From Burkholderiales bacterium PBB1 (GTDB lineage: Bacteria > Pseudomonadota > Gammaproteobacteria > Burkholderiales > Burkholderiaceae_C), in contig NKIN01000002.1 of assembly GCA_002255905.1 (NCBI GenBank), forward strand, positions 124,001 to 188,000: 64,000 nt of DNA. Direction: 5' to 3'. The notes under the pieces are model-generated. The model did not search any database. It was not told the DNA's origin and was given only the letters and a program-made list of their open reading frames with translations. The position numbers were made by a program, and so were the translations under genes. Below are positions 21,837 to 30,098 of this stretch, in pieces; position 1 is the stretch's first letter, and every line of letters starts with the position of its first letter.

Positions 21837-22736
21837 TCAGACACCGGGCAGGCTCATCAATGGCTGACCCGCACGAATCACGGTTCCGGCGTCGATCCCG
21901 GGGCACAGCGCGAAACCCTCAGGTGCCAGCACGATGATGGTCGAGCCATGCTGGAACCACCCCAGTTCGTCGCCCTTGCCGAAGCGGGCGTCGCAAGGCA
22001 TCTGGTTCGGTCCGCGGTACTTCAGGTGCAGCAGCACGTCGAGGAAATGCAGTCGGATGCTGGCCACCAGGATCGCCGCCACCGGCACCAGCGTGATCTC
22101 GTGCCCTCCGGCCTCCAGCCGGGTGCGGATCACGGCACGCTCGTTCTTGCAATACAGCCGAGCGACCCGTTTGAGGGCGATCGGGTTCACGTTCCAGGTG
22201 TCGCCAGAGATGTAGCTGACGTGTTCGACCCGGCAGTCGTGCGGCGCGTGAAAGCGGTGGTACATGCTGGAGGTCAGCCGCAGCGTGACGTAGCAGCCGT
22301 CGCGGTAGCGCTCGGCGGTGGCAGCCGCTGTCTCGTCGTTCCCGAGCAAGTCTTTCAAGGTGTACGGAAACCCCTTGGCCTGGAACACGGACACCCCCTG
22401 CACCGCGCCACAGGCGCCGACGATCGCGTCGCAGGGGCTGCTGAGCAGATTGCAGTCGGTGTTGATCGGCCGCAGGCCGGGCTTCAGTTCGCGGATGAAG
22501 CAGTCGTGCAGGCTGGTGAAGTTGGTCTTGCGCGCTTCGCTCAGATCGAGGTCGGAAAAGGCCTTCCAGATGGCAATCGACGCGCGCGTGACCCACGGGA
22601 TCTCGATCTTGCTGAACCAGCCGATGAAGTGCGTCAGCGCGATGCGCGGCACCCGGTTGGTCAGCAGGAAGTTCAGGTCGTCCTGCTGGAAGAGACGGTC
22701 GCGCAGACGGGCGGGCTTGAGGGTGGTGGTTTTCAT
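21837..22736 (-). CDS. psd: Phosphatidylserine decarboxylase
   Basis: Psd makes phosphatidylethanolamine by decarboxylating phosphatidylserine at the inner membrane, using a pyruvoyl group formed by self-cleavage. The 299-residue protein contains SPCDAIVGACG, the YHRFHAPHDCRV block with catalytic histidines, and FGKGDELGWFQHGSTIIVL near the C-terminus. In that last block GST is the predicted self-cleavage site; the usual LGST is HGST here. The start MKTTTLKPARLRD is chosen from family alignment. It is divergent from the class III aminotransferase gene with 47 bp between starts. Confidence 0.9.
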   Translation of the reverse strand: MKTTTLKPARLRDRLFQQDDLNFLLTNRVPRIALTHFIGWFSKIEIPWVTRASIAIWKAFSDLDLSEARKTNFTSLHDCFIRELKPGLRPINTDCNLLSSPCDAIVGACGAVQGVSVFQAKGFPYTLKDLLGNDETAAATAERYRDGCYVTLRLTSSMYHRFHAPHDCRVEHVSYISGDTWNVNPIALKRVARLYCKNERAVIRTRLEAGGHEITLVPVAAILVASIRLHFLDVLLHLKYRGPNQMPCDARFGKGDELGWFQHGSTIIVLAPEGFALCPGIDAGTVIRAGQPLMSLPGV

Positions 22737-22783
22737 GTCGGTGTCATGCGGGTGGGTTATCTCTCGGGGGTTGCAACTTCTGA

Positions 22784-24439
22784 ATGACCATGGACGAGAC
22801 CTTGTGGATGTGTGCATTGGCTGCGGCGGCCCTGACGCCATGGCTTCCTGCGGCCAAGCGCCGGCTCGAGTTGTCGCGCGCCAAGCACCGCTCGCTGGCT
22901 GGCCATTCGAGGATGGCCAAGCGGGTGGCGAAACTGATTCCGTTTTATGCCTACGGCGACGATCGATTCTTCAGCTCCGATGACGCGCCGGCCGAGGTCG
23001 CCGATCGGCGACGAGTGGCCTTGCAGCGCCTGGGGCAGACGCTGCGCGAGCGCGCACCGAAGTCCATTGCATTGACTGCAGAGACGCAAGACGGCGTATC
23101 CGACATGCAGTTCACCAGCGCCTACCGCGTGCCCTACCAGTACGCCGGCCTGCTGCGCGAGCACGTGAAGACCGGCAGCTTCATGCAATCGGCGTCGGGC
23201 GTCACCATGACCGACCTCGACGGCAACGTGTACTACGACCTCACGGGCTCGTACGGCGTCAACGTGTTCGGCGTCGATTTCTACAAGCAATGCATGGTCG
23301 AGGGCAGTGCCCGCGTGCAGGACCTGGGGCCGGTGCTCGGCGCCTATCACCCGTGCGTCGCGTCGAACGTGAAGCGCCTGCGCGAGATTTCGGGGCTCGA
23401 CGAGGTGTCGTTCCACATGTCGGGCACCGAAGCGGTGATGCAGGCCGTGCGGCTGGCGCGCTACCACACCGGGCGCTCGCATCTGGTGCGCTTCTGCGGG
23501 GCCTATCACGGCTGGTGGGAGGACGTGCAGCCGGGCATCGGCAACCCATCGCCGCCGAACCGCACCTACACCCTGACCGACATGGCCGAGCGCTCGTTGA
23601 AGGTCTTGCGCTCCCGCCGTGACATTGCCTGCGTGCTGGTCAACCCGCTGCAGGCGCTGCACCCGAACAAGCCCGCGCCGGGCGATTCGTCGCTGCTCGA
23701 CAGTGGCCGCAGCGCCCATTTCGATCGCGCGGCTTACACGCAATGGTTGACGCAGCTGCGCGAGGTCTGCACCGAGCGCGGCATCGTGCTGATCTTCGAC
23801 GAGGTGTTCGTCGGGTTCCGCCTCGCGGCCGGTGGTGCCCAGGAATACTTCGGCGTGAAGGCCGACATGGTCACCTACGGCAAGACGCTCGGTGGCGGCT
23901 TCCCGGTCGGTGTGGTGTGCGGTCGCCGCGACCTGATGAAACGCTTTCGCGACGACAAGCCCGCCGACGTCTGCTTCGCGCGCGGCACCTTCAACTCGCA
24001 CCCCTACGTGATGGGCGCGATGCAGGTGTTCCTGGAGCGCATTCAAACGCCCGAGGTGCAGGCGATCTATGTCGATCTGGATGCCACATGGAATCGCCGT
24101 GCGGCCCGTATGAACCAGCGTCTGGCCGAGCTGGGCTTGCCGGTGCAGGTGGCGAACCTCTCGTCGATCTGGAGCGTCTACTACACAGCACCATCTCGCT
24201 ACAACTGGATGCTGCAGTACTACCTGCGCGAAGCCGGACTGGCGCTGAGCTGGGTGGGCACTGGCCGCTTCATCTTCAGCCTGAACTACACCGATGCCGA
24301 TTTCGACGCGGTGCTGCAACGCTTTGTCTCGGCCTGCCAGGCCATGCAGACCGACGGGTGGTGGTGGGCACCGGCTGGCCTGACCAACAAGGCGATCAAG
24401 CGCGGCATCCTGAAAGAGATGCTGGCGACGAAGTTCTGA
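22784..24439 (+). CDS. Class III PLP-dependent aminotransferase / glutamate-1-semialdehyde aminomutase-like
   Basis: A PLP fold-type I enzyme of 551 residues, about 120 longer than HemL at the N-terminus. The PLP-binding lysine is in TYGKTLGGGFPVG (about residue 366). Other family blocks are FHMSGTEAVMQAVRLARYHT, FCGAYHGWWEDV and IFDEVFVGFRLA. The N-terminus begins with a hydrophobic stretch (LWMCALAAAALTPWLPA) that may anchor it to the membrane. A dedicated hemL would be expected elsewhere, so a role in lipid or secondary metabolism is possible. It starts 47 bp from divergent psd. Confidence 0.82.
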   Translation: MTMDETLWMCALAAAALTPWLPAAKRRLELSRAKHRSLAGHSRMAKRVAKLIPFYAYGDDRFFSSDDAPAEVADRRRVALQRLGQTLRERAPKSIALTAETQDGVSDMQFTSAYRVPYQYAGLLREHVKTGSFMQSASGVTMTDLDGNVYYDLTGSYGVNVFGVDFYKQCMVEGSARVQDLGPVLGAYHPCVASNVKRLREISGLDEVSFHMSGTEAVMQAVRLARYHTGRSHLVRFCGAYHGWWEDVQPGIGNPSPPNRTYTLTDMAERSLKVLRSRRDIACVLVNPLQALHPNKPAPGDSSLLDSGRSAHFDRAAYTQWLTQLREVCTERGIVLIFDEVFVGFRLAAGGAQEYFGVKADMVTYGKTLGGGFPVGVVCGRRDLMKRFRDDKPADVCFARGTFNSHPYVMGAMQVFLERIQTPEVQAIYVDLDATWNRRAARMNQRLAELGLPVQVANLSSIWSVYYTAPSRYNWMLQYYLREAGLALSWVGTGRFIFSLNYTDADFDAVLQRFVSACQAMQTDGWWWAPAGLTNKAIKRGILKEMLATKF

Positions 24440-24465
24440 CGTTTCTGTTGACGGTTGGAGCGGGC

Positions 24466-24901
24466 GAGGCCGATGGCAGATAGCCGCAGGCGCTTCGCTT
24501 CGGCGGTCGGCCCGGTGGGCCGACTTCCCTGTGGTGCTCGCGGCCCCAGGCGGGTGCGCAAACTCGCCCTTTGGGCTCAAACATGCGCACTCGGCTGCGC
24601 TGCGCGCAGCAACCTCGGGCCGCTCCGCTCCTCGGCGTCGAAGAGGCGCGCCTGTGGCTATCTGCCATCGGCCTCGCAGGCACGACTGTGGGCTTTTGTC
24701 GTGTCGCGAACCTCTGTCTGTGCAGCAAGGCTGAGGGTGGGGGTCTGGCGGGGCGCATCTGCGACGCCGAGCTGCGCAGCAGGCCGAGGCTGCCGCGCCC
24801 AGCGCGGTCGGGTGCGCATGTCTGAGTCCGCGCAGCAGGCGAGTTTGCGCACCCGCCTGAGGCTGCGAGCAGCGCAGGGGACTCGGCCCGCAGGGCCGAG
24901 C
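24466..24901. repeat. Array of long interlocking inverted repeats filling a 0.5-kb gene-free gap
   Basis: The 515-bp gap (24440-24954) has no convincing gene. A 28-bp sequence at 24466-24493 recurs inverted at 24648-24675 with one mismatch. A longer segment at 24504-24567 recurs inverted at 24838-24901; its core 24535-24567 matches 24838-24870 at 31 of 33 bases. Nested inside, 24577-24630 matches 24772-24825 inverted with more mismatches. Together these form two arms of about 130 bp around a centre of about 140 bp. Short frames across the arms encode similar Arg/Ala-rich peptides because the DNA is repeated, not because they are genes. Confidence 0.8.
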
Positions 24902-24954
24902 GGAGCAGCTAAGCCCCTCCAGGTCCCCACTCGCAGCCGCAGCCTCGCAAGAGA

Positions 24955-25563
24955 TCAAGCGTGCCGATGGCTGGTCATCGGGTCGATCAGCTCGCCGCGC
25001 AGCAGGTATATCGGTGCCGTGTAGTAGAGCTTGATGTCGTGGAACGGGTCGGTCAGGATCTTGGTCATCCATGACAGGCCGGCCACCACACCCTGCAGGA
25101 AGAACAGGTGCACCGTTCGGAAGATCAGACCGCCCGCGCCGATGAACAGCCACATCCAGCCGACGTGGCGCATGAACTCGGTGAACGAGGTCGCGGCATC
25201 GAACATGCCGAACAGCGTCGGATCGATCCACAGACCAACCGGAGACGCGGCCCACACCGCCATCAGCACAACCTTGCGACGCAGGTTGTAGCCGACCTTG
25301 ATGTCCTCCTTGTAGGCGTGGGTGGCCTGGTTCACGTGGTCGTAGGTCTTCGGCTCGAAGAAGAAGTGGCCGGCTTGCCGGCTGGTCATCGACACCAGCC
25401 ACGCCAGCAGGGCCGCTGCGGCCGGATCGATGAACAGCAAGGCGTATGCGCAAACGAAACTGATGGCGCTGAGCAGGTGCAGCGACTGGTTGATGCGACT
25501 GTGGTGGTAGTAGCGGTGGTCATCCCAGCGCTGGATCTCGAGGGTGCGAAAGAAGTCGTTCAC
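24955..25563 (-). CDS. DUF962/Mpo1-like membrane protein
   Basis: A membrane protein of 202 residues. A GTG start at 25563 is chosen because CAGGAG lies 6 bp upstream; the frame continues upstream as Ala/Arg-rich noise. It shows HHSRINQSLHLLSAISFV and QAGHFFFEPKTYDHVN, reminiscent of the histidine-containing YHxxxxNxxxH and GHxxxE blocks of DUF962/Mpo1, a family that includes a 2-hydroxy-fatty-acid dioxygenase. About four hydrophobic segments are present. The assignment is tentative. It lies beside the large inverted-repeat array and divergent from a GT4 glycosyltransferase. Confidence 0.7.
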   Translation of the reverse strand: MNDFFRTLEIQRWDDHRYYHHSRINQSLHLLSAISFVCAYALLFIDPAAAALLAWLVSMTSRQAGHFFFEPKTYDHVNQATHAYKEDIKVGYNLRRKVVLMAVWAASPVGLWIDPTLFGMFDAATSFTEFMRHVGWMWLFIGAGGLIFRTVHLFFLQGVVAGLSWMTKILTDPFHDIKLYYTAPIYLLRGELIDPMTSHRHA

Positions 25564-25790
25564 GCGGGCTCCTGTGTCATGGACCGGATCGCAGCGCACG
25601 CAATCGACGGCGGCTGCAGGACGGCAATGTGACGTGCTCCCGTGAAAAGCTCGTGACGACGGCTGCGCTGCTGCCGCAGCGGCGTGGCGTCGCACAGACG
25701 GCCCACATCGGATTCGCGATCAGTCACACGGCGTCATCGAACTGTTGCATTCGGTGAGCACCATCGCGACATGACCACCAGGGGCTGCCC

Positions 25791-27020
25791 ATGATGTCGA
25801 CGGCGAAGATCACCCGCGAGACCCGAGCGACCGATCGCCCGCTGCGCATTGCGTTCGTCACCGAAACCTATCCGCCGGAAGTCAACGGCGTCGCGATGAC
25901 CATCGCGCGTGTCGTCGAAGGCATGCGCGCGCGCCAGCATCAGGTGCAACTGATCCGCTTGCGACAGCACGCGACCGACACCCCCGCTTGCGCCGCAGCG
26001 TACGAAGAGGTGTTGATGCGGGGCTGTCCCATCCCGCGCTACCCCGATCTGAAGATGGGCTTGCCGCAGACACGGGCGCTGTTCGGTCTGTGGTCCGACC
26101 ATCTGCCCGATCTGGTGCACATCGCGACCGAAGGCCCTCTGGGCTGGTCGGCGCTTCAGGCTGCGCGGCGCCTCGGCGTGCCGGTGTCATCGGACTTCCG
26201 CACCAACTTCCATGCCTATGCGCAGCATTACGGCATCAGCCTTCTGAAGCGGCCGGTGCTGGCCTATCTGAGGTACTTCCACAGCCGCACCGCGTGCACC
26301 ATGGTGCCCACCGAATCGCTGCGGCGTGAACTGGCTGCGCAAGGCTTTCGCGATCTCAGCGTGGTTGCGCGCGGCGTTGACACGGTGCGCTTCAGCCCGG
26401 CCAAGCGCAGCACCGAACTTCGCCGTCAATGGGGTGTGCGCGACGACGACATGGTGGTGATGTGTGTCGGCCGTCTGGCGCCGGAAAAGAACCTGGGCGA
26501 TCTGGTGTCGGCTTACGGGGCGATGTGCCGCATCCGACCGCGCACGCGGCTGGTGATCGTCGGCGATGGGCCGGAGCGATCGGCCTTGAAGGTGGCGTGC
26601 CCCGAGGCCATCCTCGCAGGCTCACGCACCGGTGAGGAACTGCCCGTGCACTACGCCTCGGCCGATGCCTTCGTGTTCCCCAGCCTGACCGAAACCTTCG
26701 GCAACGTCACGCCCGAGGCCATGGCCAGCGGCTTGCCGGTGCTGGCCTACGACTACGCGGCCGCGGCGCAATTGATCGTGTCCGGAGACAACGGGCTGCT
26801 GGCCCCGTGCGGCGACGCTCGTGAATTCATTCGTCAGGCCGAACGGCTGCTGGCCGATCCACAGCACGCGCGGCACATGGGCGCAGCAGCGAGGGCAAGC
26901 GCCGAGCGGCTGGCGTGGGACGCGGTGACAGGTCAGGTCGAGGCGTTGTTCAGGACTGTGGCCGCTGGCGGGCAGCTCGTGCCCGAACCGCTGCGGTCAC
27001 CTTCAGTCGCGAAGGCGTGA
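25791..27020 (+). CDS. GT4-family glycosyltransferase
   Basis: The protein of 409 residues has a GT-B fold and belongs to family GT4 (MgtA/SQDX/PimB-like mannosyl- or glycosyltransferases). The N-terminal domain begins RIAFVTETYPPEVNGVAMT, typical of the acceptor-binding domain. The C-terminal domain has VGRLAPEKNLGDLV and the ExxE-type motif PSLTETFGNVTPEAMASGLP. The donor is probably a nucleotide sugar such as GDP-mannose and the acceptor perhaps a lipid, but this is inference. Start MMSTAKIT: either of two adjacent ATG codons may be used. Confidence 0.85.
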   Translation: MMSTAKITRETRATDRPLRIAFVTETYPPEVNGVAMTIARVVEGMRARQHQVQLIRLRQHATDTPACAAAYEEVLMRGCPIPRYPDLKMGLPQTRALFGLWSDHLPDLVHIATEGPLGWSALQAARRLGVPVSSDFRTNFHAYAQHYGISLLKRPVLAYLRYFHSRTACTMVPTESLRRELAAQGFRDLSVVARGVDTVRFSPAKRSTELRRQWGVRDDDMVVMCVGRLAPEKNLGDLVSAYGAMCRIRPRTRLVIVGDGPERSALKVACPEAILAGSRTGEELPVHYASADAFVFPSLTETFGNVTPEAMASGLPVLAYDYAAAAQLIVSGDNGLLAPCGDAREFIRQAERLLADPQHARHMGAAARASAERLAWDAVTGQVEALFRTVAAGGQLVPEPLRSPSVAKA

Positions 27021-27065
27021 CGCCGAGGCCGACCCGGTCTTGAGTCGTGCGCGCACCCACTCCAC

Positions 27066-27428
27066 TCATAACTCGCCGATCGCCATCTGCGACAACACAT
27101 CGGCCTGCAGCAATTCGTCCAGAGCGGGGTCGGGACGCTGCACCCACACCACCGCGGCGAGCACTGCGCCGATCAGCAGACCGGTCGTGATGCCGATCCA
27201 TCGCCGGCGTCGTGCCGGATGCCCACCCGTCAGCGTGGCAGCACCCGAGCGGCCGAGTCGAGTCGCTGCTTCGACCGACTCGCCGTGCAGCTCACGCCAT
27301 TGCGCAAGCACTTGATCTGCCAGCGCATCGGATTCGGCCGCTGGCGGCTTCAGCGCACGCAGCTGCAGCCGCAGGGCCGGATCATCGGCATCGGCGCGTG
27401 GATCATCCGGGCCAGGGTGGTTGTTCAT
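27066..27428 (-). CDS. DUF3619-like single-pass membrane protein, possible anti-sigma factor
   Basis: A short protein of 120 residues with a soluble Asp-rich N-terminus, one membrane helix (WIGITTGLLIGAVLAAVVWV, near residues 78-97) and an acidic C-terminal tail ending SQMAIGEL. The DEALADQV/LDELLQADVLSQMAI pattern resembles DUF3619 proteins, which in betaproteobacteria sit directly downstream of an ECF-type sigma factor gene. Its ATG overlaps the sigma-factor stop codon by four bases, so the two are translationally coupled. An anti-sigma role is inferred from context only. Confidence 0.78.
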   Translation of the reverse strand: MNNHPGPDDPRADADDPALRLQLRALKPPAAESDALADQVLAQWRELHGESVEAATRLGRSGAATLTGGHPARRRRWIGITTGLLIGAVLAAVVWVQRPDPALDELLQADVLSQMAIGEL

Positions 27429-28078
27429 GGCGAGGCTCCTTCGAGGTGCAGGCGCAGCGCCTTCTTGGCGCGGTGCAGCAGTTGATGGGCGGCGTTCGGG
27501 TCGACATCGAGGGCGCGAGCGATGTCGGGCACGCCCGCATCGGCGTAGGCCCACATCACCACGGCCATTCGCTGGCGCACCGGCAGGCGCGCCAGCCCCC
27601 GTGCCAGGGCGCCACCGCTGTCCGCAGATCCGAAGCCTGCTGTGTGAGCGACCGGATGTTCATCCATCTCGCGGGTCTGTTGCGCGTCGTGCAGTTCGGC
27701 GAGTGTCTCAGGGTCGGTGGCGTCTTCACGTTGCGACGTCCAGCGGCTACGGCAGCGGTTGATGACGATCGTATTGAAGTAGGTCGAGAGCGTGGCGCCG
27801 TGGGTGTCGCTCGGGTGGCTGCGCCACAGGCGCAGGAAGGCGTCCTGCACCGCGTCTTCGGCATCTTCGCTGCGGCGCAGCAGTTGCAGCGCCAGGCCAT
27901 AAGCTGGCGGTGTCAGTGTGCGCACCAGTTGCTGCGCGCTTTGCGCATGGCCCGTACATGCCATGCGCCACAGTGTCCAGTCGTCGGCAGGCGCAGCAGT
28001 GCGGCTGCGGATGCGCGCAGCGGCGCTGTCCAGCCAACCGGTCAGGCGGGACATCGGATGGGCCCAGGTCGTGTGCAT
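27425..28078 (-). CDS. RNA polymerase sigma factor, ECF-type
   Basis: This sigma-70 family factor of 217 residues has region 2 (GLALQLLRRSEDAEDAVQDA, then FLRLWRSH and STYFNTIVINRCRS) and region 4 (GLARLPVRQRMAVVMWAYAD with a helix-turn-helix at IARALDVDPNAAHQLLHRAK). An acidic linker of about 50 residues separates the two. It is the middle gene of a three-gene operon: a DUF3106-like periplasmic protein gene 16 bp upstream and the DUF3619-like gene overlapping downstream. The regulon is unknown. An in-frame ATG at 28054 is an alternative start. Confidence 0.88.
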   Translation of the reverse strand: MHTTWAHPMSRLTGWLDSAAARIRSRTAAPADDWTLWRMACTGHAQSAQQLVRTLTPPAYGLALQLLRRSEDAEDAVQDAFLRLWRSHPSDTHGATLSTYFNTIVINRCRSRWTSQREDATDPETLAELHDAQQTREMDEHPVAHTAGFGSADSGGALARGLARLPVRQRMAVVMWAYADAGVPDIARALDVDPNAAHQLLHRAKKALRLHLEGASP

Positions 28079-28094
28079 GGCGTCATCGTGCGCA

Positions 28095-28538
28095 TCACCG
28101 CGCTGGAAGCTTCTCGCGCAGCGCTGCGCGTTCCTCGGGGCTGAGCTTGCCCAGGATGTCTCTTCGTTCCTGGATCAGCTGTCGGCGCTCCTCCCGGGAC
28201 ATGGCCTTGACGCGCTCGCGCCGTTCATCGATCAGCCGCTGCTTTTCGTCAGGATCGAGTTGCTGCCAACGCTCGCGAGTGCGACCGGCCAGAGCTTGTC
28301 GCTGCTCCGGTGTCATGGCCTCCAGACGTTCGCGCAGCCGGTTGCGAAATGCGGCGCGCTCCGCAGGTGTGGCGGCCTGCAACCGCTGCTTCAATTCGGC
28401 TCGCCGCGTTGCCTGCTCTTGCGGACTCAGCGCCGCCCATGCCGCTGGATCGGGTACGTCCGGCGGGGCTGCATGGGCCGACAGCAGTGACAGTGGCCAC
28501 AGCGCCACCCACCACAACAGCAATTGCGTTCGTCTCAT
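28095..28538 (-). CDS. DUF3106-like periplasmic protein with charged helical repeats
   Basis: A 147-residue exported protein with signal peptide MRRTQLLLWWVALWPLSLLS followed by AHA. The mature part is a series of similar helical units such as LSPQEQATRRAELKQRL, MTPEQRQALAGRTRERW and LSPEERAALREKL, rich in Glu, Arg and Gln. This resembles DUF3106 and also the Spy/CpxP type of periplasmic helical proteins. Context suggests a sensor or regulator of the sigma factor encoded 16 bp downstream. In related bacteria DUF3106 genes usually lie after, not before, the sigma gene. Confidence 0.78.
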   Translation of the reverse strand: MRRTQLLLWWVALWPLSLLSAHAAPPDVPDPAAWAALSPQEQATRRAELKQRLQAATPAERAAFRNRLRERLEAMTPEQRQALAGRTRERWQQLDPDEKQRLIDERRERVKAMSREERRQLIQERRDILGKLSPEERAALREKLPAR

Positions 28539-28781
28539 GGGGGGGATCCTCGGTACATCCGTCTCGTCATCTGCCCGCCCGGCACGCACGGGGCATGCCG
28601 AGACCTGTTGAACCCAAGGAGAGGTCGGCCCTTACGCTGCCGTTTCAGTGACCCTGCCGTCTGCGCGGATTTGGACACTGCGCAGTAAGACCGGCGGTTG
28701 GTCGAGGGTTCAAGGGGGGACGTGGCTGCCTGCAGTCACGTTGTTGATCCCACTACCAACTCGTTCTTAACAGGAGCCGTC

Positions 28782-29126
28782 ATGCCAATTCTCCGTTCTC
28801 ACACCGTGCTGTTCGCGTTGCTCGTTGCCGGCACCACAGGCGCCTTCGCCGAAACGCCACTCACGCAAGCAACCGATCAGCGGGTGGACCACCGCCAGGA
28901 TCGACAGGAGCGCCGCATCGATAACGGGGTGTCGTCGGGTGCGTTGACCGCCCCCGAGGCGCGTCGGCTCGAACGCGAGCAGTCGCGCATCGCGCGCGCG
29001 GAAGGCCGTGCAGAAGCCGATGGGAAGATCACGCCGCGGGAAGCCGTCGCGCTCGAGAAGCGGCAGGACGTGGCCAGCCGGCGCATCTACCGCCAGAAGC
29101 ACGACGCTCAAACCCGCCGTCCATGA
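28782..29126 (+). CDS. Small secreted charged protein
   Basis: The protein has 114 residues. AGGAG lies 6 bp before the ATG. A signal peptide (VLFALLVAGTTGAFA) precedes a strongly charged helical domain: QRVDHRQDRQERRIDNGV, LTAPEARRLEREQSRIARAE, then ITPREAVALEKRQDVASRRI and YRQKHDAQTR. I recognise this as a conserved betaproteobacterial hypothetical family with an EF-hand-like GKIT/PREA spacing, function unknown. It is followed by a clear Rho-independent terminator, so it is probably a single-gene transcript. Confidence 0.82.
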   Translation: MPILRSHTVLFALLVAGTTGAFAETPLTQATDQRVDHRQDRQERRIDNGVSSGALTAPEARRLEREQSRIARAEGRAEADGKITPREAVALEKRQDVASRRIYRQKHDAQTRRP

Positions 29127-29176
29127 AAGCTGATCGACGGCGGGGCACTGCTGTCAGAAAACTGCCGGGCGCAAAA

Positions 29177-29199
29177 AAACCCGCCGGATGGCGGGTTTT
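29177..29199 (+). terminator. Rho-independent terminator after the small secreted protein gene
   Basis: An ACCCGCC/GGCGGGT stem with a four-base loop, preceded by an A-run and followed by TTTT. Its symmetry means it could serve transcription from both sides; the minus-strand cold-shock gene ends 45 bp away. Confidence 0.85.
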
Positions 29200-29243
29200 G
29201 AGGCGGCTGCTGACGCGGCCGGAAAGAATTGAAGTCTGAACTG

Positions 29244-29504
29244 TCAGGTTGTCAGGGACTGCACCTGAGCTGATCGGTCTTCAACGCCCTGGCTGATCGC
29301 ATCCACCGGGAAGATCTTTTGAGCCAGTTGGCCTTTCGGCCCTTGGATCAACTCGTAGTTGACCTTGCTGCCTTGCTTCAGTGTCCTGAAGCCGTCCATT
29401 TGAATGGCCGAAAAATGGGCGAACACATCGTCTCCGCCGCCCTCGGGTTCAATGAAGCCAAATCCTTTGGCGTCGTTGAACCACTTCACCGTGCCTGTAA
29501 ACAT
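29244..29504 (-). CDS. Cold-shock-domain protein with short C-terminal extension
   Basis: A CspA-family single-stranded nucleic-acid-binding protein. It shows [18 protein letters not shown] (RNP1, KGFGFI) and [10 protein letters not shown] (RNP2, VFAHF). The length is 86 residues, about 17 longer than a minimal CspA; the extra tail ([19 protein letters not shown]) is polar and unremarkable. The gene is divergent from clpS across a 237-bp intergenic region that could contain the long 5' leader common in cold-shock mRNAs. I did not identify specific leader elements. Confidence 0.92.
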   Translation of the reverse strand: MFTGTVKWFNDAKGFGFIEPEGGGDDVFAHFSAIQMDGFRTLKQGSKVNYELIQGPKGQLAQKIFPVDAISQGVEDRSAQVQSLTT

Positions 29505-29741
29505 GCTGCAACTCCAGTGAATCAGAAACAGCGTAATTTTGCGACCTTGGCATTGCCGGTGTCAATTCGCTCGAGCAACCTGGTGAAATCCGATACCCGG
29601 CAGCGTCAGCGCATCACAGACACGCGCCGGATCCACTCCGCAGCGAAGCTGGACAAATGACGCAGTCAAGGCCTTGTGATTTCTGGCGCACGTCCCATAT
29701 CCCATAGCGTCCGCGCAGGTCTTTGATGTCGATAGAATGAA

Positions 29742-30098
29742 ATGATGTCCAGTGACAATCCCACGCCCGCCAACCCCGTCGTCACGCCCCAGAACGATGA
29801 CGGGCACGGCTCAGTCGTTGTCGAGCGGCAGGCCCAGAAGACCGAGCCTCCACGCATGTACCAAGTCGTCTTGCTCAATGACGACTACACGCCGATGGAA
29901 TTCGTCGTCGTGGTGCTGCAGGAGTATTTCAATCGCGATCTTGAGGCTGCGACCCAGATCATGTTGAAGATTCATCATGACGGTCGAGGCGTATGCGGCA
30001 CCTATTCAAAGGATGTCGCTGCGACGAAAGTCGAGTTGGTGTTGGCCGCTGCACGACGTGGCGGCCACCCGTTGCAATGCATTATGGAGGCCGCATGA
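29742..30098 (+). CDS. clpS: ATP-dependent Clp protease adaptor ClpS
   Basis: ClpS delivers N-degron substrates to ClpAP. The protein of 118 residues has a disordered N-terminal tail, then [20 protein letters not shown] with the conserved [10 protein letters not shown], and [20 protein letters not shown] with the HxxG motif. Its stop codon overlaps the clpA start (ATGA), so the two are translationally coupled. Either of two adjacent ATG codons may be used. Confidence 0.94.
   Translation: MMSSDNPTPANPVVTPQNDDGHGSVVVERQAQKTEPPRMYQVVLLNDDYTPMEFVVVVLQEYFNRDLEAATQIMLKIHHDGRGVCGTYSKDVAATKVELVLAAARRGGHPLQCIMEAA

Noticed and set aside
24455-25024. 189-codon frame and similar short frames across the inverted-repeat gap
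   Set aside because: They translate the repeats and share peptides only because the DNA is repeated; no start signal or family pattern.
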